NCBI RefSeq assembly: GCF_025290835.2
Contig: NZ_JAOCQD020000001.1
Location: 2,604,001-2,668,000, forward strand
Length of the DNA stretch: 64,000 nucleotides
Origin: Aquabacterium sp. OR-4
GTDB lineage: Bacteria > Pseudomonadota > Gammaproteobacteria > Burkholderiales > Burkholderiaceae_C
Reading direction: 5' to 3'
Shown here: in pieces, positions 8,253-15,393 of the stretch
Layout of the letters: every line of letters starts with the position of its first letter
How positions within the stretch are numbered: position 1 is the stretch's first letter
The notes under the pieces: model-generated
Seen by the model: the letters and a program-made list of their open reading frames with translations, nothing else
What the model was told of the DNA's origin: nothing
Databases searched by the model: none
Translations under genes and position numbers: made by a program

Positions 8253-10004
8253 TCACTTGGCGAGCTTGAACACCCACATCGAGCCACCCTGCTCGAGGTA
8301 GTTGACCTTCTTGGCCACGTCGCCGCCCCACAGCGGCACCGCACCACCCCAGCCCGAAGCCACGGCGACGTACTGCTCGCCCTTGTCTTCCCAGGTGACC
8401 GGGGGAGCCACCACGCCGGAGCCGGTCTGGAACTTCCAGACGATCTTGCCGGTCTTGGCATCGGCGGCCTGCAGGAAGCCTTCCGGCGTGCCCCAGAACA
8501 CCAGGTTGCCGCCGGTGGTCAGCACACCACCCCACAGCGGCGCGTTGTTGGGGGCTTCCCAGACGATCTTGCCGGTCTTGGGATCGATGGCGCGCAGCGC
8601 GCCGATCGGACCGTCGTTCAGCGTCTTGATCGTGAAGCCGGCGCCCAGGTAGGCCGCGCCCTTCTTGTAGGTGATCGGCTCGTTCCAGATCTCCATGCCC
8701 CATTCGTTGGCCGGCACGTAGAACAGCTTGGTGTCGGGCGAGTAGGCCATCGGCATCTGGTTCTTGCCGCCCAGGAACGAAGGCGCCGAGAACACCGAGT
8801 TGCCCTTCTTGCCGTCAGCGCCGGCGGTGGGGTCGCCGGGGCGGTTTTCGGGCACGAAGTTCGGGCGGCCGGTCTTCAGGTCGATGCCGGTGGCCCAGGT
8901 GATCTTCTTGACGAACGGGAAGGCGTTGACCAGCTTGCCGGTCTTGGCATCGTTGACGTAGAAGAAGCCGTTGCGGTCGGCCTTGCCGCCCAGCACCTGG
9001 CCGCCGTCGTCATAGGTGACGAACTCGTTCACGCCGTCGAAGTCCCAGCCGTCGTTGGGCGTGTTCTGGTAGTGCCACACGATCTGGCCGGTCTTCACGT
9101 CGATGGCGACGGTGGAGCAGCTGTAGAGGTTGTCACCCTTGCGCAGGTGGCTGTTCCAGGGCGCCGGGTTGCCGGTGCCGAAGTAGGCCAGGCCGGTCTT
9201 GGGGTTGTAGGTGCCGCCCAGCCAGGTGGCCGCGCCGCCGGTCTTCCACAGGTCGCCCGGCCAGCTCTTGCCGGTGGTGCCCGAGACACCGTTGTCGGTG
9301 GCGTTGCCGTCCTTGTCGAACTTCTTGCCCATGTGGCCTTCGACCACCGGGCGCACCCAGACCAGCGCGCCGGTCTTGGGGTTGCGCGCCTCGACGCGGC
9401 CGATCACGCCGAACTCGCCACCCGACACGCCGGTGAGCAGCAGGCCGCCGGCGATCAGCGGCGCCGCGCTGGCCGAGTAGCCGGCGGCGTAGTCGTCGAT
9501 CTTTTCCTTCCACACGACATCGCCGGTGTCCTTGTTCAGCGCCACCAGCTGGGCATCCAGCGTGGCGAAGATCACCAGGTTGTCATAGATCGCGGCGCCG
9601 CGGTTGATCACGTCGCAGCAGGGCATGATGCCGTCGGGCAGGCGGTGCTCGTACTTCCAGAGCTTGGCGCCGGTCTTGGCGTCGAGCGCGAAGATGCGCG
9701 AGTACGAGGCCGTGACGTACATCTTGCCGTCGTGCACGATGGGCTGGGTTTCCTGGCCGCGCTGCTTTTCGCCACCGAACGAGAACGACCACACCGGCAC
9801 CAGCTTGCTGACGTTGCCGGTGTTGATCGACTTCAGCGGCGAGTAGCGCTGGCCTTGCGGGCCGATGCCCCAGCTCAGAACGTCACCGGTGGACTTGGCG
9901 TCGTTCTCGATCATCTGATCGGTCACGCCGGCGGCTTGCGCTGCCTGCGGGCCCATCGCGGCGCAGCCGGCCGCCACCAGAAAGCTCAACAATTTGATTC
10001 GCAT
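8253..10004 (-). CDS. PQQ-dependent alcohol dehydrogenase with lanthanide-type D-x-D motif
   Basis: This is a 583-residue periplasmic quinoprotein. A Sec signal (M-R-I-K-L-L-S...A-A-Q-A-A) precedes an eight-bladed propeller with repeated A-x-D-x-K-T-G-x-x-x-W blades. Features of the methanol/ethanol family are the vicinal cysteines C129-C130 and the metal ligands E197 (S-G-G-E-F-G-V) and N279 (G-T-G-N-P-A-P-W-N). D321 is the catalytic Asp. D323 two residues later (W-D-F-D-G) is the extra carboxylate that marks lanthanide-dependent XoxF/ExaF/PedH-type enzymes; calcium enzymes have Ala or Ser there. It should oxidise an alcohol or aldehyde and pass electrons to a c-type cytochrome. No cytochrome gene is adjacent. 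The start has GGAGGAG at -9. A sigma-54 promoter lies at 10075-10089 and a terminator at 8182-8208. Confidence 0.92.
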   Translation of the reverse strand: MRIKLLSFLVAAGCAAMGPQAAQAAGVTDQMIENDAKSTGDVLSWGIGPQGQRYSPLKSINTGNVSKLVPVWSFSFGGEKQRGQETQPIVHDGKMYVTASYSRIFALDAKTGAKLWKYEHRLPDGIMPCCDVINRGAAIYDNLVIFATLDAQLVALNKDTGDVVWKEKIDDYAAGYSASAAPLIAGGLLLTGVSGGEFGVIGRVEARNPKTGALVWVRPVVEGHMGKKFDKDGNATDNGVSGTTGKSWPGDLWKTGGAATWLGGTYNPKTGLAYFGTGNPAPWNSHLRKGDNLYSCSTVAIDVKTGQIVWHYQNTPNDGWDFDGVNEFVTYDDGGQVLGGKADRNGFFYVNDAKTGKLVNAFPFVKKITWATGIDLKTGRPNFVPENRPGDPTAGADGKKGNSVFSAPSFLGGKNQMPMAYSPDTKLFYVPANEWGMEIWNEPITYKKGAAYLGAGFTIKTLNDGPIGALRAIDPKTGKIVWEAPNNAPLWGGVLTTGGNLVFWGTPEGFLQAADAKTGKIVWKFQTGSGVVAPPVTWEDKGEQYVAVASGWGGAVPLWGGDVAKKVNYLEQGGSMWVFKLAK

Positions 10005-10026
10005 TTGAGGGTCTCCTCCAGAGGAA

Positions 10027-10074
10027 GGTGTGTCACACCGGGAACCAGACCCGATGCTTCGGGAAGATTTCCCG
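10027..10074 (-). promoter_or_regulatory. Palindromes in the leader/start region of the PQQ dehydrogenase gene
   Basis: CGGGAA-GAT-TTCCCG (10060-10074) abuts the -12 element of the sigma-54 promoter, and so covers the expected transcription start. GGTGTG-T-CACACC (10027-10039) lies in the untranslated leader close to the ribosome site. Either could be a protein-binding site or an RNA hairpin. No function is shown by the sequence alone. Confidence 0.4.
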
Positions 10075-10089
10075 GCAACTAGCGTGCCA
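10075..10089 (-). promoter_or_regulatory. Sigma-54 (RpoN) promoter -24/-12
   Basis: Read on the minus strand the site is TGGCACG-CTAG-TTGC, which matches the -24/-12 consensus (TGGCACG, four bases, TTGC) at every conserved position. Transcription would begin about 12 nt downstream, near 10063, leaving a leader of ~60 nt before the ATG at 10004. Such promoters need an enhancer-binding ATPase. None is encoded in this window. Confidence 0.8.
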
Positions 10090-10173
10090 CCTTTGGCCGG
10101 CGCCGAGACGGTGGTTTTTTCAGTGCTTACCCGAGGCTTGTTGCTCCAGGCTCGCACAGCCGGGGCCGCAAGG

Positions 10174-11319
10174 TCATGGCACACGCGGGCGCTGCAGCGC
10201 GGCCCGCTCGTAGCGCGGGTACAGGTGTGCCACGTTGCGGGTGTACTCGGCCGGCCAGGCGGCCCAGCGGCGGAAGGGCTCGGGCACCGGTCCGCGCAGC
10301 ACCTCGTTCATCTCCCAGCCGGCCTCGGCCCAACGTGTGAACTGAGCGTCAAGCCACTGCAGGTAGCTGCGGGTCTGCTGCAGGCCGTGGCCATCGGCAT
10401 GCACCGGCCCGTGGCTGGGCACCACGGTGCCCAGCTTCAGGCCGGCCAGCAGCTCCAGCGAGGCCAGCCAGGCCTTGGCATCGGCATGCGGCGTGGTGGG
10501 CATGCGGTCGGCAAACACCAGGCCGCCGACAAAGGCCACGCCCCGCGCGCGATCCACCAGCACCAGGTCGCTGTCGGTGTGGCCCTTGACCTCGCGCAAC
10601 TCGAATTCGCGCTGGCCGATGCGCAGCGGCCCGGGGCCGATGGTCTGCGTGGGCAGGCGCGCCTCGGTGCCCTTCATCCAGTCGCCGCACAGGCGGTAGA
10701 GGTTGTCCTCGTAGGCCCGGGCCTCGCGCGCCATGCCGGCGCGGGTGATGGCGGTGGCCAGGATCGGCACATCGGCAAAGGCCTGGTTGCCGAGAAAGTA
10801 GTCGGGGTGCAGGTTCAGGTGCAGCACCTGCAGCACCGGCTCGCGCGTCGTGCGCTCGATCAGCGCGCGCAGCTGCTCGCCATAGCGCCGGCTGGGGCCG
10901 GTGTTGATCACCAGCACGCCAGAGCCGGTGGCAATGAAGCCGGTGTTGATGATGTTGCAGCCATTGGCCGGGCTGAAGTCGTCGTTGGCGCCCTCCACCA
11001 CCCACACGCCCTCGGCCAGCGCACGCGCCTTCAGGCCGTAGTCCAGCCGCGCCACATTGGCCTGTGCGGTGGCGGCGGGCGGCGGCGCCGCGCTCATGAC
11101 CGGCGTGCCCGGGGCCTGCGCCACCAGCGGCGGCGTGGCCAGCACCGCCGCGGTGGCCAGCGCCAGCATGGCCGGGCGGGCGCAGGCACGCACCAGCCGG
11201 CCTGCGGCGCTGCGGGTGCCTGCGTGGGTGCTGGCTCGGCTGTTGTCGCGGCTGCTGTCGCCGCGATTGGCGGTGGTGTCTGTGCGGCGGCTTGCGCTGC
11301 TGCGTTCGGGCCTGTCCAT
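10174..11319 (-). CDS. MBL-fold quinoprotein relay system metallo-hydrolase
   Basis: This is a 381-residue metallo-beta-lactamase-fold protein with a long N-terminal region ending in an export-type hydrophobic stretch ([10 protein letters not shown]). It resembles the zinc hydrolases found beside PQQ dehydrogenases and SoxYZ-like carriers (quinoprotein relay system, SoxH-related). The zinc motif H-x-H-x-D-H is degenerate here, N-L-H-P-D-Y at residues 169-174. The later ligands in V-K-G-H-T-D-S-D and V-V-P-S-H-G-P-V are present. The ATG at 11319 overlaps the carrier gene's stop by one base (TGATG), indicating translational coupling. The preceding GTG at 11322 is an alternative. The reaction is unknown; it is thought to work with the carrier on a periplasmic intermediate. 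Confidence 0.82.
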   Translation of the reverse strand: MDRPERSSASRRTDTTANRGDSSRDNSRASTHAGTRSAAGRLVRACARPAMLALATAAVLATPPLVAQAPGTPVMSAAPPPAATAQANVARLDYGLKARALAEGVWVVEGANDDFSPANGCNIINTGFIATGSGVLVINTGPSRRYGEQLRALIERTTREPVLQVLHLNLHPDYFLGNQAFADVPILATAITRAGMAREARAYEDNLYRLCGDWMKGTEARLPTQTIGPGPLRIGQREFELREVKGHTDSDLVLVDRARGVAFVGGLVFADRMPTTPHADAKAWLASLELLAGLKLGTVVPSHGPVHADGHGLQQTRSYLQWLDAQFTRWAEAGWEMNEVLRGPVPEPFRRWAAWPAEYTRNVAHLYPRYERAALQRPRVP

Positions 11320-12110
11320 CACTCCACCCGGCTGTCGATGCGGTTGCCGTTGTTGTCGACACCCACAATGCGCAGCGGTCCGGGCGGGCGCGCGCTGAAG
11401 TCGAAGCTGAACACCGGGTTCTCGCTTACCGGCTCGAAGGTGTGGATGCGCAGCAGCTCGCGCTCGCGGCCATCGCGCACGGTCAGGCGGCTGACGTAGA
11501 AGGCCGGGATGCCGTTGACCAGGCCGGTGTCCATGGGATGCATGATGCGCACGCGCAGCCGCGCCGCGCTGTCGCCCGGCCCCGGCGTGCTGGCGGCAAA
11601 CAGGCGCCCGCTGACCTGGCCCAGGGTCTGGCTCCAGCTGCCATCGGCGCGGGTGCCACCGGGCACGGTGCAGCCGCCGCCGGCCGAGTCAACCAGCACC
11701 CCGCCCACATGCCACACGCCGTCGGCCAGCAAGGCCGCGGCACGCACCGGCGAGGCCTGCTCCAGCTTGAAGCGAAAACCCACCACCGGCTGGGCCGCCA
11801 TGGGCTGCAGCTCGAGCACCTTGCGAATCGGGTTGCGATCGACCAGCACCACGATGCGCTGCACCCCGGGCAAGGCCGCGCTGACCGTGATCGGCACGTT
11901 CATCGGGTCTTCGGCAAAGGCCGGGCCGAGCACCTTGACCCGCTCGTCGAACACCACCCGGGCCTTGGCGCCAAGGAACTCTTTTTTCAGCTCGGGCCAC
12001 TGGTGGCTCTTGAACGGATCACCGTGAAACGGGTCGGCCGCGGCCACCGCCGCGCAGGCGAGCGCCGGCACCAGCATGGCGCTGCCCAGCAGCAGGTGTC
12101 GGCGGTGCAT
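11319..12110 (-). CDS. Quinoprotein dehydrogenase-associated SoxYZ-like carrier
   Basis: This 263-residue exported protein fuses a SoxY-like N-terminal half to a SoxZ-like C-terminal half. The signal region is M-H-R-R-H-L-L-L-G-S...A-C-A-A. The cysteine that in SoxY carries substrate covalently appears within a glycine-rich stretch, S-A-G-G-G-C-T-V-P. The SoxZ half has the typical I-M-H-P-M-D-T-G-L and P-L-R-I-V-G-V-D-N-N-G. The family is known from its repeated association with PQQ dehydrogenases rather than with sulfur oxidation. It is encoded between the TonB receptor and the metallo-hydrolase on the same strand, with a one-base overlap to the latter. The ATG at 12110 opens the signal peptide. 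The cargo is unknown. Confidence 0.85.
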   Translation of the reverse strand: MHRRHLLLGSAMLVPALACAAVAAADPFHGDPFKSHQWPELKKEFLGAKARVVFDERVKVLGPAFAEDPMNVPITVSAALPGVQRIVVLVDRNPIRKVLELQPMAAQPVVGFRFKLEQASPVRAAALLADGVWHVGGVLVDSAGGGCTVPGGTRADGSWSQTLGQVSGRLFAASTPGPGDSAARLRVRIMHPMDTGLVNGIPAFYVSRLTVRDGRERELLRIHTFEPVSENPVFSFDFSARPPGPLRIVGVDNNGNRIDSRVE

Positions 12111-12192
12111 GGCGCGGGTTCCGGACGGAGGGCGACTCACGGGTGGGCGACTCACGGGTGGGCGGTTCAGCGGCGCGCGCTGGGCGCCCGGT

Positions 12193-14301
12193 TCACCAGC
12201 GGTGCTGCCAGCGCGCCGACAACAACAGCGCGCGCGGCACACCGGGCTCGAAGAAGCGGCCATTGCCGTCGTTGACGATCACGCTGCCCACGTAGCGGCG
12301 GTCGAACAGGTTGTCGACGCGGGCCAGCAGCTCCAGCGCATCGGTGGGGCCCAGCGCCAGCGAGTGCGACCAGCGCAGGTGGGCCAGCGCATGGCCCGGG
12401 GCGTACACCGTGTTGGCGTCGTTGGCGGCCATGCGGCCCATGGCGCGCCACTCGAGCGCCAGCTCGCCCGGCAGCAGGCCGGGCCGCCAGGCCGCCTCGG
12501 CCCAGGCGCTGGCACCCACCGTGCCCGAGATGCGGTTGCCGGCCACCGCGCTGCCGATGCTGTGGCGGTACTCGGCCTCCAGCCAGCTGGCCGAGGCCTG
12601 CAGGCGCAGGCCGGGCATCACGCGCCAGGCGCCCGACAGCTCGGCGCCGTGGCGGCGCGTGGCGCCGACGTTCTGGAACACCGAGCGGCCGCCGGTGTTG
12701 CTGAGCACGCCGATCTCGTTGTCGGTGCTGGCCGAGAACAGCGCCAGCTCGGCCGACGCGGCCGCGCCGAGCCACTTGCTGCCCAGCTCGAACTGCCGGC
12801 TGGTCTGGCCGGCCAGCTGGCGGTTGAAGCCGCCGCCGGTCTGGGTGCTGGGCGCATAGGCCAGCTCGCCCAGCGTGGGCGACTCGAAGCCGCGCGCGGC
12901 GCTGGCATGCAGCGCCCAGCCCGGCATCAGCGTCCAGCGCAGGCCGGCCACCGGGTTGGTGTAGCGGTAGCGCAGCTCGCCGGAATCGTTGCCGTTGGCC
13001 AGGAACTCGTCGTCGGTGCGCATCGTCACCTCGCCGCTGCGCAGGCCGCCGGTAAAGGCCAGCGACGTGCCCAGCGGCCACAGCAGCTGGGCATAGGCCT
13101 CGCGGGAATCGGCGTGGTTGACCTCCTTGCGCCGCTGCTCGCCGACCACGCCCTTGGCGGTGGGCGCGGTGGCCGGGCCGGTGTAGTTGCGGTGGCCGCG
13201 GCGGTCGTCGCGCTGACCCTCGGCGGTGACGCCGGTGACCAGATCGCCGCCGCCCAGCTGCCACTCGAGCTTGGCATCCAGGCCCTGGTAGGTGCGGTCG
13301 AAGTCAACCACGCCGCCGCCGTGGGTGGCGCTGGTCTGCACCGAGGCCGGAATGGCCTGCCAGCCGGTGACGCCGCGCGAGCCGGCGTAAGCCGTGAGCG
13401 ACGAGGCGCGCAGCACGCCGCCCTCGGCAAACGCGTGGCGCCAGTTCACCCCCAGCTGGGTCTGGCGGATGGTCTTGCGGGTGTTGTACTCCAGCGCCTG
13501 GGGCGTGGTCGACCGCGCATCCAGCGCAAACTGGCCGGGCGACAGGCCCAGCGGGTCTTGCGCCCGCTGGTCGTGGTTGGAGACCAGCAGCACCACGCTG
13601 TCGCGCTCGCCGCGCCAGCCCAGGCGCACATTGGCCAGCTGGCGGTCGGCCGCGCTCTGCGGTCGAAAGCCATCCAGCTCGGCGCGCGTGATGCTGGCGC
13701 GCAGATCGAAGCCGCTGCCCAGCGGCGTGGCCAGGCCCAGGCGCAGCTGGTGCAGGCCGAAGCTGCCCAGGTCGACCCCGACCTCGCTTTGCGCCGCGCG
13801 CACCGGCGCGGAGAACACCGCCACCACACCACCCGAGCTGTTGCCGTACAGCACCGAGAACGGCCCGCGCAGCACCTCGATGCGCTCGGCGCCCGACAGG
13901 TCGAAGTGCGCCACCTGGCCCTGACCGTCGGGCATGGTGGCCGGAATGCCATCGGTGTAGAGCCGCAGGCCACGCACGCCGAAGGCGGCACGCGCGCCGA
14001 AGCCGCGCGAGCTCATCTGCAGATCCTGCGCGTAGTTGCTGCGGTTGTTGACCACCAGGCCCGGCACGCGCGCCAGCGCCTCCGACAAATTGATCATCGG
14101 CCCGGCATCGCGCAGCGCCGCGGCATCGACGGCCGTGATGGCATAGGGCGTGTCGAGCAGGCGCTGCACGCGCGGCGAGCCGGTGATCACCACCGTGTCG
14201 GCCACGGCATCGCCCGCGGCCTGGGCCAGCACGGCAGTGGGCAGCCCGGCCAGGCCACAGGCCAGCGCAACGGGGGCAAGACGGAATCGAAGAGAAATCA
14301 T
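12193..14301 (-). CDS. TonB-dependent outer membrane receptor
   Basis: This 702-residue outer membrane protein begins with a signal peptide (M-I-S-L-R-F-R-L...V-L-A-Q-A). The plug domain has a TonB-box-like D-T-V-V-I-T-G near its start and the motifs I-E-V-L-R-G-P-F-S-V-L-Y-G-N-S-S-G-G-V. A 22-strand barrel follows, ending in an aromatic residue (R-W-Q-H-R-W). It should import a scarce metal chelate or other large ligand using TonB energy. It is the first gene of the minus-strand set leading to the SoxYZ-like carrier, the metallo-hydrolase and the PQQ dehydrogenase. Because that dehydrogenase carries a lanthanide-type motif, import of a rare-earth chelate is an attractive but unproven role. 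I saw no cobalamin riboswitch upstream. Confidence 0.88.
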   Translation of the reverse strand: MISLRFRLAPVALACGLAGLPTAVLAQAAGDAVADTVVITGSPRVQRLLDTPYAITAVDAAALRDAGPMINLSEALARVPGLVVNNRSNYAQDLQMSSRGFGARAAFGVRGLRLYTDGIPATMPDGQGQVAHFDLSGAERIEVLRGPFSVLYGNSSGGVVAVFSAPVRAAQSEVGVDLGSFGLHQLRLGLATPLGSGFDLRASITRAELDGFRPQSAADRQLANVRLGWRGERDSVVLLVSNHDQRAQDPLGLSPGQFALDARSTTPQALEYNTRKTIRQTQLGVNWRHAFAEGGVLRASSLTAYAGSRGVTGWQAIPASVQTSATHGGGVVDFDRTYQGLDAKLEWQLGGGDLVTGVTAEGQRDDRRGHRNYTGPATAPTAKGVVGEQRRKEVNHADSREAYAQLLWPLGTSLAFTGGLRSGEVTMRTDDEFLANGNDSGELRYRYTNPVAGLRWTLMPGWALHASAARGFESPTLGELAYAPSTQTGGGFNRQLAGQTSRQFELGSKWLGAAASAELALFSASTDNEIGVLSNTGGRSVFQNVGATRRHGAELSGAWRVMPGLRLQASASWLEAEYRHSIGSAVAGNRISGTVGASAWAEAAWRPGLLPGELALEWRAMGRMAANDANTVYAPGHALAHLRWSHSLALGPTDALELLARVDNLFDRRYVGSVIVNDGNGRFFEPGVPRALLLSARWQHRW

Positions 14302-14644
14302 GGAACGCAGCAGGGAGCAGGTGAACACGCAAACGGCACTGCGCCACGCGGATACGTGGACGGCCAGGGCCGCACTGTCGCTGTGCCACGGTGGCGTCAC
14401 CAACCCGGCATTTACCCGGGCGCTGCTGCAAATCGGATCAACCCGGATGCGCATTTGGTATCGTGTCGCCAAGTGGCACGACAAGCCGCATGTCAGGGAT
14501 TGGAATCACGATGTATCGAATGCCGCTTTTCCGGCCGATGCCCCAGCTGCGGCCACGCCACAGTGCGGGGCGTGCAGCTGGCGAGCCCACAGGCCCGCCG
14601 ACCCGGTGCCCAGCCACGCGCCGCGCAGTGAACGGATCAGTGCC
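14302..14644. promoter_or_regulatory. Divergent intergenic region between TonB receptor and NarL-type regulator
   Basis: These 343 bp hold no supported gene. The region is less GC-biased than its flanks around 14420-14530 and contains the palindrome ATGCGCAT (14447-14454). It must carry promoters for the receptor (minus) and possibly the regulator (plus), but I could not fix a convincing -35/-10 pair. A sigma-54-like TGGCACG at 14474 lacks a correctly spaced -12 element. Confidence 0.4.
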
Positions 14645-15277
14645 ATGACCCGGATCTATCTTGTCGACGACCAGGCCATCTTGCGCGATGGCCTGCAGGC
14701 GCTGCTCGAATCGGCCGGCCATGAGGTCGTGGGCACGGCCAGCGAGCCAACCCAGGCTGTTGCAGAAGCACAACAGCGCCAGGCGCAGGTGATGCTGCTC
14801 GACCTGGGCCTGGGCGAGCGCTCGGGTTTCGAGGTGCTGCACGAGCTGCGGCGCCGCGACGCCACGGTGCGCGCCGTGGTGCTGACCATGTCGGAGCAGC
14901 CACGCCATGTGGCCGAGGCCGTGCGCCTGGGCGCCTCGGGCTATGTGCTCAAGGATGCCGGCGCCGCCGAGCTGCTGCAGGCCATCGACGCGGTGGCCGC
15001 CGGCCGCCGCTTCTTCGGCCCGCAGGTGGCCGACCTGGCCTTGCAGGCACTCACCGCCCCCACCACCGACGACGCGTTTGCCACGCTGTCACCACGCGAG
15101 CGCCAGATCATCACGATGGTGGTCAACGGCCTGTCCAGCGCCGCCATCGGCGTGCAGCTGCACCTCTCGCCCAAGACCGTGGACACCTACCGCAGCCGCA
15201 TCATGGCCAAGCTGGGCGTGCACGGCGTGACCGGCCTGGTACGCCTGGCGGTGCGCGAGGGGTTGGTGGAAAAGTAG
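14645..15277 (+). CDS. NarL/FixJ family response regulator
   Basis: This 210-residue two-component regulator has an N-terminal receiver with acidic D8-D9, phosphoacceptor D53 (V-M-L-L-D-L-G-L), Thr/Ser switch region L-T-M-S and Lys105-region L-K-D. A LuxR-type DNA-binding domain follows (L-S-P-R-E-R-Q-I-I...L-H-L-S-P-K-T-V-D-T-Y-R). The ATG at 14645 begins the receiver directly. It lies beside the TonB receptor and quinoprotein genes, and the hybrid kinase at 5116 lies on their other side. It may therefore control the cluster, as LuxR-type regulators (ErbR/ExaE/AgmR) do for quinoprotein dehydrogenases in pseudomonads. That link is by position only. Confidence 0.9.
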   Translation: MTRIYLVDDQAILRDGLQALLESAGHEVVGTASEPTQAVAEAQQRQAQVMLLDLGLGERSGFEVLHELRRRDATVRAVVLTMSEQPRHVAEAVRLGASGYVLKDAGAAELLQAIDAVAAGRRFFGPQVADLALQALTAPTTDDAFATLSPRERQIITMVVNGLSSAAIGVQLHLSPKTVDTYRSRIMAKLGVHGVTGLVRLAVREGLVEK

Positions 15278-15384
15278 CTGGGGCACCCGGCGCCGCGGGT
15301 ACGCGGCGCCACCCGCCGGGCGGGTGCGCGGGCCTGCTTGGGAGCGGCCCGGCGCTGGCCCGCGGATGGGGCACCCGGCGCCGC
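15278..15384. repeat. Dispersed covarying-hairpin repeat, copy A
   Basis: This element starts directly after the TAG of the NarL-type regulator and fills the gap to the convergent SenA-like gene. It contains the perfect 9-bp hairpin GGCGCCGCG-GGTA-CGCGGCGCC (15289-15310). A second near-palindrome, ACCCGCCGGGCGGGT, and the block GGGAGCGGCCCGGCGCT follow. The opening TGGGGCACCCGGCGCCGC recurs near 15367. Copies B (21220) and C (63430) share the layout. Confidence 0.8.
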
Positions 15385-15393
15385 ACGCTGCGC

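Noticed and set aside
6316..8703. Minus-strand 795-codon open frame opposite the hybrid kinase
   Set aside because: His/Gln/Gly-rich composition with no domain; it is a shadow of the high third-position GC of the plus-strand kinase.
14474..14490. Second sigma-54-like site TGGCACG before the NarL-type regulator gene
   Set aside because: The -24 half is perfect, but the GC of the -12 half is one base too far and the TT before it is absent. Spacing is strict for this promoter class.
14302..14644. Cobalamin or other riboswitch upstream of the TonB receptor
   Set aside because: I looked for the B12 box and surrounding conserved segments on the minus strand and did not find them.
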